Shown piece after piece: positions 13,201 through 26,268 of a DNA stretch of 64,000 bases. Source of the DNA: Scatophagus argus (Eukaryota; Chordata; Actinopteri; Scatophagidae); NCBI RefSeq assembly GCF_020382885.2, contig NC_058506.1, positions 1 to 64,000 on the forward strand, written 5' to 3'. Each line of letters opens with the position of its first letter. Positions within the stretch are counted from its first letter, which is position 1. Below the pieces are notes generated by a model. That model had not been told where the DNA came from, did not search any database, and worked only from the letters and a program-made list of their open reading frames with translations. The translations under genes and the position numbers were made by a program.

Positions 13201-16200
13201 GATGAAGAAAGCAGTCTACGTAAACTTGATTTGAACTACAGTCAGATTTACAAAAACAGCGTTCTCTCGCTGAGATAAGGCCAAAGTAGTGTGTGTGTAG
13301 CTGCTAAACTTCACAATAAACACATCAAACCATTAAGAACTTGCTATTTTCTCAATTCTGCATATGTCTGATGAAGAAAGCAGTCTGTAAACTTGATTTG
13401 AACTACAGTCAGATTTACAAAAACAGCGTTCTCTCGCTGAGATAAGGCCAAAGTAGTGTGTGTAGCTGCTAAACTTCACAATAAACACATCAAACCATTA
13501 AGAACTTGCTATTTTCTCAATTCTGCATATGTCTGATGAAGAAAGCAGTCTACGTAAACTTGATTTGAACTACAGTCAGATTTACAAAAACAGCGTTCTC
13601 TCGCTGAGATAAGGCCAAAGTAGTGTGTGTAGCTGCTAAACTTCACAATAAACACATCAAACCATTAAGAACTTGCTATTTTCTCAATTCTGCATATGTC
13701 TGATGAAGAAAGCAGTCTACGTAAACTTGATTTGAACTACAGTCAGATTTACAAAAACAGCGTTCTCTCGCTGAGATAAGGCCAAAGTAGTGTGTGTAGC
13801 TGCTAAACTTCACAATAAACACATCAAACCATTAAGAACTTGCTATTTTCTCAATTCTGCATATGTCTGATGAAGAAAGCAGTCTACGTAAACTTGATTT
13901 GAACTACAGTCAGATTTACAAAAACAGCGTTCTCTCGCTGAGATAAGGCCAAAATGAACAAGTAGTGTGTGTGTAGCTGCTAAACTTCACAATAAACACA
14001 TCAAACCATTAAGAACTTGCTATTTTCTCAATTCTGCATATGTCTGATGAAGAAAGCAGTCTACGTAAACTTGATTTGAACTACAGTCAGATTTACAAAA
14101 ACAGCGTTCTCTCGCTGAGATAAGGCCAAAATGAACAAGTAGTGTGTGTGTAGCTGCTAAACTTCACAATAAACACATCAAACCATTAAGAACTTGCTAT
14201 TTTCTCAATTCTGCATATGTCTGATGAAGAAAGCAGTCTGTAAACTTGATTTGAACTACAGTCAGATTTACAAAAACAGCGTTCTCTCGCTGAGATAAGG
14301 CCAAAGTAGTGTGTGTGTAGCTGCTAAACTTCACAATAAACACATCAAACCATTAAGAACTTGCTATCTTCTCAATTCTGCATATGTCTGATGAAGAAAG
14401 CAGTCTACGTAAACTTGATTTGAACTACAGTCAGATTTACAAAAACAGCGTTCTCTCGCTGAGATAAGGCCAAAGTAGTGTGTGTAGCTGCTAAACTTCA
14501 CAATAAACACATCAAACCATTAAGAACTTGCTATTTTCTCAATTCTGCATATGTCTGATGAAGAAAGCAGTCTACGTAATCTTGATTTGAACTACAGTCA
14601 GATTTACAAAAACAGCGTTCTCTCGCTGAGATAAGGCCAAAGTAGTGTGTGTAGCTGCTAAACTTCACAATAAACACATCAAACCATTAAGAACTTGCTA
14701 TCTTCTCAATTCTGCATATGTCTGATGAAGAAAGCAGTCTACGTAAACTTGTTTAGAAGTGAACTACAGTCAGATTTACAAAAACAGCGTTCTCTCGCTG
14801 AGATAAGGCCAAAGTAGTGTGTGTAGCTGCTAAACTTCACAATAAACACATCAAACCATTAAGAACTTGCTATTTTCTCAATTCTGCATATGTCTGATGA
14901 AGAAAGCAGTCTGTAAACTTGATTTGAACTACAGTCAGATTTACAAAAACAGCGTTCTCTTGCTGAGATAAGGCCAAAGTAGTGTGTGTAGCTGCTAAAC
15001 TTCACAATAAACACATCAAACCATTAAGAACTTGCTATTTTCTCAATTCTGCATATGTCTGATGAAGAAAGCAGTCTACGTAAACTTGTTTAGAAGTGAA
15101 CTGCAGTCAGATTTACAAAAACAGCGTTCTCTCGCTGAGATAAGGCCAAAATGAACAAGTAGTGTGTGTAGCTGCTAAACTTCACAATAAACACATCAAA
15201 CCATTAAGAACTTGCTATCTTCTCAATCCTGCATATGTCTGATGAAGAAAGCAGTCTACGTAAACTTGATTTGAACTACAGTCAGATTTACAAAAACAGC
15301 GTTCTCTCGCTGAGATAAGGCCAAAGTAGTGTGTGTAGCTGCTAAACTTCACAATAAACACATCAAACCATTAAGAACTTGCTATTTTCTCAATTCTGCA
15401 TATGTCTGATGAAGAAAGCAGTCTACGTAAACTTGTTTAGAAGTGAACTACAGTCAGATTTACAAAAACAGCGTTCTCTCGCTGAGATAAGGCCAAAATG
15501 AACAAGTAGTGTGTGTGTAGCTGCTAAACTTCACAATAAACACATCAAACCATTAAGAACTTGCTATTTTCTCAATTCTGCATATGTCTGATGAAGAAAG
15601 CAGTCTACGTAAACATGTTTAGAAGTGAACTACAGTCAGATTTACAAAAACAGCGTTCTCTCGCTGAGATAAGGCCAAAGTAGTGTGTGTAGCTGCTAAA
15701 CTTCACAATAAACACATCAAACCATGAAGAACTTGCTATTTTCTCAATTCTGCATATGTCTGATGAAGAAAGCAGTCTACGTAAACTTGTTTAGAAGTGA
15801 ACTACAGTCAGATTTACAAAAACAGCGTTCTCTCGCTGAGATAAGGCCAAAGTAGTGTGTGTAGCTGCTAAACTTCACAATAAACACATCAAACCATTAA
15901 GAACTTGCTATTTTCTCAATTCTGCATATGTCTGATGAAGAAAGCAGTCTACGTAAACTTGTTTAGAAGTGAACTACAGTCAGATTTACAAAAACAGCGT
16001 TCTCTCGCTGAGATAAGGCCAAAGTAGTGTGTGTAGCTGCTAAACTTCACAATAAACACATCAAACCATTAAGAACTTGCTATCTTCTCAATACTGCATA
16101 TGTCTGATGAAGAAAGCAGTCTACGTAAACTTGTTTAGAAGTGAACTACAGTCAGATTTACAAAAACAGCGTTCTCTCGCTGAGATAAGGCCAAAGTAGT

Positions 16201-18985
16201 GTGTGTAGCTGCTAAACTTCACAATAAACACATCAAACCATTAAGAACTTGCTATTTTCTCAATTCTGCATATGTCTGATGAAGAAAGCAGTCTACGTAA
16301 ACTTGATTTGAACTACAGTCAGATTTACAAAAACAGCGTTCTCTCGCTGAGATAAGGCCAAAATGAACAAGTAGTGTGTGTAGCTGCTAAACTTCACAAT
16401 AAACACATCAAACCATTAAGAACTTGCTATTTTCTCAATTCTGCATATGTCTGATGAAGAAAGCAGTCTGTAAACTTGTTTAGAAGTGAACTGCAGTCAG
16501 ATTTACAAAAACAGCGTTCTCTCGCTGAGATAAGGCCAAAGTAGTGTGTGTAGCTGCTAAACTTCACAATAAACACATCAAACCATTAAGAACTTGCTAT
16601 TTTCTCAATTCTGCATATGTCTGATGAAGAAAGCAGTCTGTAAACTTGTTTAGAAGTGAACTGCAGTCAGATTTACAAAAACAGCGTTCTCTCGCTGAGA
16701 TAAGGCCAAAGTAGTGTGTGTAGCTGCTAAACTTCACAATAAACACATCAAACCATTAAGAACTTGCTATCTTCTCAATTCTGCATATGTCTGATGAAGA
16801 AAGCAGTCTACGTAAACTTGATTTGAACTGCAGTCAGATTTACAAAAACAGCGTTCTCTCGCTGAGATAAGGCCAAAGTAGTGTGTGTAGCTGCTAAACT
16901 TCACAATAAACACATCAAACCATTAAGAACTTGCTATTTTCTCAATTCTGCATATGTCTGATGAAGAAAGCAGTCTACGTAAACTTGTTTAGAAGTGAAC
17001 TACAGTCAGATTTACAAAAACAGCGTTCTCTCGCTGAGATAAGGCCAAAGTAGTGTGTGTAGCTGCTAAACTTCACAATAAACACATCAAACCATTAAGA
17101 ACTTGCTATCTTCTCAATTCTGCATATGTCTGATGAAGAAAGCAGTCTGTAAACTTGATTAGAAGTGAACTGCAGTCAGATTTACAAAAACAGCGTTCTC
17201 TCGCTGAGATAAGGCCAAAATGAACAAGTAGTGTGTGTGTAGCTGCTAAACTTCACAATAAACACATCAAACCATTAAGAACTTGCTATCTTCTCAATTC
17301 TGCATATGTCTGATGAAGAAAGCAGTCTACGTAAACTTGTTTAGAAGTGAACTACAGTCAGATTTACAAAAACAGCGTTCTCTCGCTGAGATAAGGCCAA
17401 AGTAGTGTGTGTAGCTGCTAAACTTCACAATAAACACATCAAACCATGAAGAACTTGCTATCTTCTCAATTCTGCATATGTCTGATGAAGAAAGCAGTCT
17501 ACGTAAACTTGATTTGAACTACAGTCAGATTTACAAAAACAGCGTTCTCTCGCTGAGATAAGGCCAAAGTAGTGTGTGTAGCTGCTAAACTTCACAATAA
17601 ACACATCAAACCATTAAGAACTTGCTATCTTCTCAATTCTGCATATGTCTGATGAAGAAAGCAGTCTGTAAACTTGATTAGAAGTGAACTGCAGTCAGAT
17701 TTACAAAAACAGCGTTCTCTCGCTGAGATAAGGCCAAAGTAGTGTGTGTAGCTGCTAAACTTCACAATAAACACATCAAACCATTAAGAACTTGCTATTT
17801 TCTCAATTCTGCATATGTCTGATGAAGAAAGTACTTTGCAAACATGTTTCCATTTGAACTACAGTCAGATTTACAAAAACAGCGTTCTCTCGCTGAGATA
17901 AGGCCAAAGTAGTGTGTGTAGCTGCTAAACTTCACAATAAACACATCAAACCATTAAGAACTTGCTATCTTCTCAATTCTGCATATGTCTGATAAAGAAA
18001 GCAGTCTACGTAAACTTGTTTAGAAGTGAACTACAGTCAGATTTACAAAAACAGCGTTCTCTCGCTGAGATAAGGCCAAAGTAGTGTGTGTAGCTGCTAA
18101 ACTTCACAATAAACACATCAAACCATTAAGAACTTGCTATTTTCTCAATTCTGCATATGTCTGATGAAGAAAGCAGTCTACGTAAACTTGATTTGAACTG
18201 CAGTCAGATTTACAAAAACAGCGTTCTCTCGCTGAGATAAGGCCAAAGTAGTGTGTGTAGCTGCTAAACTTCACAATAAACACATCAAACCATTAAGAAC
18301 TTGCTATCTTCTCAATTCTGCATATGTCTGATGAAGAAAGCAGTCTACGTAAACTTGTTTAGAAGTGAACTGCAGTCAGATTTGCAAAAACAGCGTTCTC
18401 TCCCTGAGATAAGGCCAAAGTGAACAAGTAGTGTGTGTAGCTGCTAAACTTCACAATAAACACATCAAACCATTAAGAACTTGATATTTTCTCAATTCTG
18501 CATATGTCTGATGAAGAAAGCAGTCTGTAAACATGTTTCCATTTGAACTACAGTCAGATTTACAAAAATAGCGTTCTCTCGCTGAGATAAGGCCAAAATG
18601 AACAAGTAGTGTGTGTAGCTGCTAAGCTTCACAATAAACACATCAAACCATTAAGAACTTGATATTTTCTCAATCCTGCATATGTCTGATGAAGAAAGCA
18701 GTCTGTAAACTTGTTTAGAAGTGAACTGCAGTCAGATTTACAAAAACAGCGTTCTCTCGCTGAGATAAGGCCAAAATGAACAAGTAGTGTGTGTAGCTGC
18801 TAAACTTCACAATAAACACATCAAACCATTAAGAACTTGATATTTTCTCAATTCTGCATGTGTCTGATGGAGACAGCAGTCTGTAAACTTGTTTAGATTT
18901 GAACTGCAGTCAGATTTAGCTGTAGTGTAGTGTAGTGTAGCTGCTAAACTTCAGAATAAACACATGTCAAACCATTAAGTACTTC
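4261..18985. repeat. Satellite A, main array
   Basis: About 87 further monomers. Variant blocks are regional. Up to about 8400 most copies read CTTGATTTGAACTACAG. From about 8400 to 18900 many copies instead read CTTGTTTAGAAGTGAACTGCAG, with or without a 2-bp gap in GTCT(AC)GTAAAC. Monomers ending in the ATGAACAAG link alternate with ones lacking it; at 6282, 6624 and 6966 that link recurs every 342 bp, a two-monomer higher-order unit. The last copies (18830-18985) are degraded and mark the array edge. I see no promoter or coding signal. Confidence 0.97.
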
Positions 18986-21900
18986 CAAAATTATTTTGTA
19001 AGATGAAGTCAAAGTTGAAAAGTACTGTTTCCCGTATTAATATTACAGTAAACACAAGCAAAACCTTCACATACTTCATACGTACATAAATCAGAACATT
19101 TTATTGTGAACGCAACTGAAGCAACACTCATGATGGAATCGACCCCATATATTAGATGATTAAACTTGAAGCATAACAATCATGACTTGGTCTGAGGCAG
19201 ACATCAGTGGGGAAATGGGATGACTTTGATGAAGGCAACGTGAAATGGCCAAGGAGAAAGATAGGCCAGTTAGATGCAAGCAATGCTTAAATAGCTAGCT
19301 TGTCTCGGCAATAATAATGACATAATTATGTATACCTCACGTCTGCTTTGTGTTCATCCAGTTCCTTCTTTGGCTTTCACAGCAACTTCTCCACAGCTCC
19401 TTATAATTAATAAAAAAGAAGAAAAGATATCTTTATATCTTTCCAAATTTGACTTTTTAGGCTTTCTGCACCTGTTTTACCCTACTTTGGGAACATGCTC
19501 TGCTCATGCCCGTTACTCTCCTACACCTATTTCCCCTTTGGATGCTGCTGCAGCTGCAGTTCAAAGCAGCCCGCTGACAAGCTTGAGACACTCTTTGATG
19601 TCGCCCTCTTCAGTTAAAAACAAATCCAGCTTTAGTCAGTCAGTGATAACTATATTTAGACCATTTTTTTTTAAAATATTCATGCACAATATACAATGAT
19701 TACTATGCTGACTTCACTGATATTCATTCATTATCAGCAGCAGTATTTTTATTGTAGGGGCAGCATTAATCAGTTTGTGTGTTTAATTTTATTGCAGCTG
19801 TAATGCAGATCAGTTACATTTACAGAAATGCACTTTGCATTTCCTCTTCCTATCTTCTGTAGTGACCGAAAGAATGCGATCGCGTATACAAGCGACCATA
19901 CACAGTTGAAGTGTCTGACTGGACATTTATGTGAATCACATTAAATAATGTCACATAGTTATTTTTTTAACTAAACCTGGTTTGTCCTACACCAAAAGCT
20001 ATATTACATTCATTACTCATTTTAATTCATCACGAAAGAGAGAGGTAAACTGATAATAACAAGTTCACAAGAGGATGCAGATTTCTGGACTTCCTCCATC
20101 TCATGGTAAAATATGCAGGAGAACCTCGCTACTACTACTAATCCTATCAACGGGACCGAAGCAATGCTCGCTATGGAAAGTTTAATCGACTCCATAACAT
20201 GAGGCATAACAATCATCACATCAGTGGGTAAACGGGATGACTTGGATGAAGGCGTTATGGAATGGCCAGGGAAAAAGACGGCACCGTTAGCTAGATAGCT
20301 ATGCATGAATAGAAAGTTTGTCTTGACAATATTTATGGAATAATTAGGCTACACATACCTCTGGTTAGCTTTCTCTTCATCTCGTTCCTTCTTCCGCTGT
20401 CTCTGCAGTTTCTCAGCTCCTTGTTAAAAAGAAGAAAATATAGCTTCAAAACTTTTTAGACTATTCTTCACCTGTATTACCATACTGTGGGACAGCCCTC
20501 TGATCATGCCCGTTGTACTCAGTCGAACTTTATCCCTTCTGGCCGTTGCAGCTGCTATTTCAAAGCAACACGCTATTGAATAAAAACTTGCGACACTCTT
20601 TGATTTCGCTACCAGGCTCGCAATATTTATAAACAAACCTCTGCCAACTTCTTTTATTATGTCTAGCATGTTCAACTCGGAGGAGGAGGAAAACGTTATG
20701 AGATAAGAGGATCTTTCTGCCACAACGCCCGACAAGAGGTGAGGATGGATGGATGAATAAATGCAAATGAGGACATAATCTTTTGAGAACTGAGAATAAG
20801 ATTCCTGGTGTGAAATTCATGTGCTAACCGCAAGTGGGCTATATTGTAAGTAACTACACCTTTACTAGCTTCAACATTATAATAACCTGCTTAATAATAA
20901 CTGTAATTCAACAATATAGCAATCATATATTGTTCAAACTTAGCCTGAGAGAAAAAGAAGTCAAACCATGTTTTGTGTTAGCATTTACAAAAATGCTGTA
21001 CTTAAAAATTTCAGGTACTCGTATTTGCATTTCCTCTTCCTATCTACTGTAGCCACCGAAAGAATGTGATCGCGTATACAAGCAGCCGTACACAGTCTTT
21101 TGAAGTGTCTGACTGGACATTTATTCGAATCACATGAAACAATATCACAGAGTTATTTTTTTTAACTAAACCTGGTTTGCCCTACACCAAAAGTTATATT
21201 ACATCAATTACTCATTTTAATTCATCACGAAAGAGAGAGGTAAACTGATAATAACAAATTCTCAAGATCGCAGGTTCATCAGCTGCGACTTCCTCCATCT
21301 CATAGTGAAATATGTAGGAGAGCCTAACTCTTCATACTGTGAACGGGACTGAAGCAACGCTCGCTATGGAAAGTTTAATCGACCCCATATTTTCGACTAT
21401 TAAACTTATTGAATAACAATCATGACAGTGGGGAAACGGGATGACTTGGGTGAAGGCGAAATGGAATGGCCAGGGAAAAAGACGGCAACGTTAACTAGAT
21501 GCGATATGCATGAATAGAAAGTTTGTCTTGACAATATTTATGGAATAATTAGGCTACACATACCTCTGGTTAGCTTGCTCTTCATCTCGTTCCTTCTTCC
21601 GCTGCCTCTGCAGTTTCTCAGCTCCTTGTTAAAAAGAAGAAAAGATAGCTTCAAAACTTGACGTTTTAGGCTATTCTGCACCTGTATTCCCATACTGTGG
21701 GACAGCCCAACCTCTGATCATGCCCATTGCACTCAGTCAAACTTTATCCCTTCTGGCCGTTGCAGCTGCTATTTCAAAGCAACACGCTATTGAATAAAAA
21801 CTTGCGACACTCTTTGATTTCGCTACCAGGCTCGCAATATTTATAAACAAACCTCTGCCAACTTCTTTTATTATGTCTAGCACGTTCAACTCGGAGGAGG

Positions 21901-23384
21901 AGGAAAACGTTATAAGGTAAAAGGATCTTTGAATTCCCTGCTTTGCTTTCTGCCACAACGCCTGACAAAAAGTGAGAATGGATGGACGGATAAAGGCAAA
22001 AATGAGGACGTAATCTTTTGAGAACTGAGGACAAGATTATTCCTGGTATGAAATTCACGTGCTAATCGCAAGTGCGCTATACTGTAAGTAACTACACCTT
22101 TACTAGCTTCAACGTTATGATAACCTGCTTGACAATAGCTGTAATTCAGCAATATAACAATATTGTTCACACTCAGCTTGAGAGAAAAAGAAATCAAACC
22201 ATGTTTTGTGTCAGCATTTACAGAAATACTGTACTTGTATCTGCATTTCCTCTTCCTATCTTGTGTAGTGACCGAAAGAATGTGATCGCGTATACCAGCG
22301 GCCGTACACAGTCTTTTGAAGTGTCTGAATGGACATTTATTCGAATCACATGAAACAATACCACAGAGTTATTTTTTTAACTAAACCTGGTTGGTCCGAT
22401 ACCAAAAGTTATATTACATTCATTACTCATTTAAATTCATCACGAAAGAGAGCGGTAAACTGATAACAATTTCTCAAGATCGCAGATTCATCAGCAGCGA
22501 CTTTCTCCATCTCATGGTCAAATACGTAGGAGAGCCTCGCCACTACTACTACTAATACTGTGAACGGGACCGAAGCAACACTCGCAATGGAAAGTTTTTT
22601 GCCCATAACATGAGGCATAACAATCATCACATCAGTGGGGAAACGGGATGACTTAGGTAAAGGCGATATGGAATGGCCAGGGAAAAAGACAACACCGTTA
22701 GCTAGATAGCTATGCATGAATAGAAAGTTTGTCTTGACAATATTTATGGCATAATTAGTCTATACACCTTTGGTTTGCTTTCTCTTCATCTCGTTCCTTC
22801 TCCCATATTCTCTGCAGTTTCTCAGCTTCTTGTTAAAAAGAAGAAAATATATCTTCAAAACTTGACGTTTTAGGCTATTCTGCACTTGTGTTCCCATGCA
22901 GTGGGACAGTACTCTGATCATGCCCAATGCACTCAGTCGAACTTGTTGCAGCTGCTATTTCAAAGCAACACGCTATTGAATAAAAACTTGCGACACTCTT
23001 TGATGTAGCTGCCAGCCTGCAATATTTATAAACAAACCTCTGCCAACTTTTTTTTTAATGTCTAGTACGTTCAAGTCAGAGGAGGAGGAGGAAAACGTTA
23101 GGAGATAAAAGGATCTTTGAATTCCCTGCTTAGCTTTCAGCTACCACGACCGACAAGAGGTGAGGATGGATGGATGGATGGATATATGCATGAATGAGGA
23201 CGCAACATTTTGAGAAGTGAAGGATAAAATGATTCATGGTCTGAAATTCACGTGCTAACCGCAAGTGGGCTATATTGTAAGTAACCTTTACTTTTTTACA
23301 CCTTTACTAGCTTCAACATTATAATAACCTGCTTACTAATAATTGTAATTCAACAATATAGCAATCACATATTGTTTAAACTTA
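18986..23384. repeat. Repeat C, block 1, about 1.2-kb tandem units
   Basis: The word GAATAGAAAGTTTGTCTTGACAATATTTATGG (near 20308, 21512 and 22718) recurs every ~1.2 kb, followed each time by the same ordered landmarks: a CTTCATCTCGTTCCTTCTTC segment, GCAATATTTATAAACAAACCTCTGCC, ATGTCTAGCA-GTTCAA, a GACCGAAAGAATGTGATCGCGTATAC segment, and GGGATGACTTGG. The first copy (to about 20300) is the most diverged and carries a segment (about 19630-19800) missing from the inner copies. The units also contain a short piece of satellite B in inverted orientation (for example near 20945-20975). Open frames in it repeat between copies, are short, and are not called as genes. Confidence 0.88.
20359..20419 (-). 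other. Exon-like segment inside repeat C
   Basis: On the minus strand a 61-nt segment has an AG before it (TTTTTAACAAG) and a good donor after it (GTATGTGTAG). One frame encodes AEKLQRQRKKERDEEKANQ, a charged, coiled-coil-like stretch. Equivalent segments lie near 21565, 22765, 51226 and 53160. They keep this frame with mostly synonymous or conservative changes; the 51226 copy ends in a stop and the 19345 copy is decayed. I read this as a former coding exon caught up in the repeat. Whether it is still spliced is unknown. Confidence 0.45.
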
Positions 23385-25716
23385 GCTTAAGAGAAAGAAG
23401 AAGTCAAACCATGTTTTGTGTCTATTTAAGTCACATTTGATTCAATCTAAGCCTAAAACTTGACACAGTTCTGTGTGAAAAAGTGTACTTAAAATGCTGA
23501 AACTCATCATCTGTCTCGAAAACATGGTTTGACCTCTGTTTCTCTCAAATTCCAGCTGATCTCACAAGGAGCGTTTTAAAACCTCTTTTCAGTGAGCAAA
23601 TTTCAGTTTCAGTATTTTGAGTGCAGTGGTCTCACCTAATTGTGCACAATCAAGTTTTTGTCTCTGAATTAGACAGAAAACATGGTTTGACCTCTGTTTC
23701 TCTTAGTTTCCAGTTTGATCACAGAGCAAGGACTTAATGATATTTTTCAGACAGTTAACTTTAGTTTCAGCATTTTGAGTGCAGTTTTCTCACAGACCTG
23801 TGCACCATCAAGTTTTTGATTGAGTGTTGGTCAAATGTGACTGAAATAGACAGAAAACATGGTTCGACATCTGTTTTTCTTAGTTTCCAGCTTGATCACA
23901 GAGCAAGCTGGAGTACTTAATGATATTTTTCAGTGAGTTAACTTTAGTTTCAACGTTTTGAATGCAGTTTCTTCACAGACCTGTGCGCCATCGAGTTTTT
24001 GACTTAGTAGGTGTAAAATGTGACTGAACTAGAAAGAAAACGTGGTTCGACCTCTGTTTCTCTTAGTTTCCAGCTTGATCACAGAGCAAGTACTTCATCT
24101 TGTTTGTTCAGTGAGCTAATTTGAGTTTCAGCATTTTGAATGCAATTTTTTCACAGATCTGTGCACAATCACGTTTTTGGGTTAGATGTTTTCAAATGTC
24201 ACTGACTTAGACAGAGAAAATGGTTGACCTCTGTTTCTCTCAAGTTCCAGCTTATCTGATGAGAAGCATCTTAAAACCTGTTTTGAGTGAGTAAAAATGA
24301 GTTTCAGCATTTTGAGTGCAGTTATCTCACAGACCTGTGCACCATCAGGTTTTTGACTATTATTCAAATGTGACTGAATTAGACAGAAAACATGATTCGT
24401 TCTGTGTTTCTCTGTATTTCCAGCTTAATCATAGAGCAAGTACTTCGCTTTGTTTGTTCAGTGAGTAAACTTGAGTGTCGGCATTTTGAGTGCGCTTTCC
24501 TCACAGAACTGTGCACAATCGAGGTTTTGGCTTTGATGTAGTCAAATGTGACTGATTTAGACAGAAAACATGGTTTGATCCCTGTTTCTCTCATATCCCA
24601 GAAGATCTCACAGGATGCACTCGCTGAAACCTGTTTTCAGTGAGTTTACTTGATTCTTAGCATTTTGAGTGCACTTTCCTCACAGAACTGTGCACAATCA
24701 AGGTTTCCTCACAGAACTGTGCATTATTGATATTTTGGCTCAGATGTAGTCAAAATGTGACTGATTTAGACAGAAAACATTGGTTTGATCCCTGTTTCTC
24801 TCATATTCCAGCAGATCTCAAAGGATGCACTCGCTGAAACCTGTTTTCAGTGAGTAAACTTGATTCTTTGCATTTTGAGTGCAATTTCCTCACAGAACTG
24901 TGCATTATTGAGGTTTTGGCTTCCATGTAGTCAAATGTCACTGAATTAGACAGAAAACATGGTTTGATCCCATTTTCTCTGATATTCCACCTCATCACAG
25001 AGCAAGTGTTTTATGGCCTGTTTTCAGTAATAAACATGATTTTCAGCATTTCAAGTACATTTTCCTCACAGAACTGTGCACAATAAAGTTATTTGCTCAG
25101 AAATCATTAAATTTGACTGGCTTTCACCATTTGGAGTGGACCTTTCTCAGATGGCTGTAAACAATGAAGTTTTTGACTTAGTATTAGTCAAATGTGAGGG
25201 AATTTGAAAACCTGGTTTGATCCCTGTTTCTCTCCCATTCCAGCAGATCTCACAGGATGCACTCGCTGAAACCTGTTTTCAGTGAGCAAACTTGATTCTT
25301 AGCATTTTGAGTGCACTTTCCTCACAGAACTTTGCATTATTGAGGTTTTGACTTAGATGTAATCAAATGTGACTGATTTAGACAGAAAACATGGTTTGAT
25401 CCCTGTTTCTCTCATATTCCAGCAGATCTCACAGGATGCACTCGCTGAAACCTGTTTTCAGTGAGTAAACTTGATTCTTTGCATTTTGAGTGCAATTTAC
25501 TCACAGAACTGTGCACAATCAAGGTTTTGGCTTTGATGTAGTCAAATCTGACTGATTTAGACAGAAAACATGGTTTGATCCCTTTTCTCTCATATTCCTG
25601 AAGAAGCACTGTAAGAACAAGAATTTCCCTCCAGGGATAAATAAAGGAATTCTGATTCTGATTCTGATTCTGATTCCAGCAGATCTCACAGGATGCACTC
25701 GCTGAAACCTGTTTTC
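23385..25716. repeat. Satellite B, block 1
   Basis: Monomers are about 175-210 bp and imperfect. The consensus runs: a CAGAACTGTGCACAATCAAG word, TTTTGGCTTAGATGTAGTCAAATGTGAC, TTAGACAGAAAACATGGTTTGA, CCTGTTTCTCTCATATTCCAG, then CTGAAACCTGTTTTCAGTGAGTAAACTTG. The first copy (23385-23500) is inverted relative to the rest. Monomers near the C border are the most diverged and become more alike toward the transposon. No coding potential. Confidence 0.9.
25599..25672 (+). mobile_element. Retroelement 3'-end fragment with (ATTCTG)n tail
   Basis: A 74-bp insertion splits a satellite B monomer between CATATTCC and AGCAGATC. It ends in a conserved CAAGAATTTCCCTCCAGGGA motif and GATTCTG repeats, the same 3' end as the longer insertion at 44214-44512. 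ATTCC flanks both sides and is a likely short target duplication. It is a severely 5'-truncated LINE or SINE; the family is not identified. Confidence 0.75.
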
Positions 25717-26006
25717 TATGGAGGCTGAAATGTGCCACGGATAATTAATTGAATAGACCTTTAAATAATTAATTAAATGTGTCATTAATTTATTAAAAGT
25801 GTAATTAAATTATTAAAATTGTCATTAAATGTATATATATGATTGAATCCCAATTTATTTAATGTAGATGTATACATATATTTATTTATTTCGCTATTTA
25901 ATTAATTATTGTTTTCTATTTAATTATTTCATAGCCCGTGTGTTGCAGCACTTCATGAAATAATTTTAACTGTCAACCTCACCCATCAAAGCCAGTAGGC
26001 GGGTCC
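25717..26006 (+). repeat. Left terminal inverted repeat of the IS3EU-like element
   Basis: It matches the right end in inverted orientation for about 290 bp, with small indels in an AT-rich middle (ATTAATTAAATG, TATTTATTTCGCTATTTAATTA). The inner end holds a GC-richer segment, TGTCAACCTCACCCATCAAAG. The inner boundary is approximate. Confidence 0.9.
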
Positions 26007-26268
26007 TTACACCTGATTGGTTTCCCTGCGAAATAAGGCTTCGCTGATCGATAGTAGAGATGATGATCATCGGACTCACAATACACACAATTACAATTGT
26101 ATACGCTAGATGGCACTGTTGGATAACAGTGACATGTGCCATAGCCGTTCAGCTATTAAACCCTCTGTGCATGTGCTGCTGCCTGCCAAACAGACAGTGT
26201 GCTGGACATCGTGACCGACATTACATTTAAACGTGTAACATCACGAATGCCCAGAGAAGAAGCATACC

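Noticed and set aside
1..18985. CRISPR-like regular repeats
   Set aside because: There are no unique spacers; whole monomers repeat head to tail, and the context is eukaryotic.
19328..19699. A 123-codon plus-strand frame in the first repeat C copy
   Set aside because: Absent from the other C copies and without family resemblance; likely chance.
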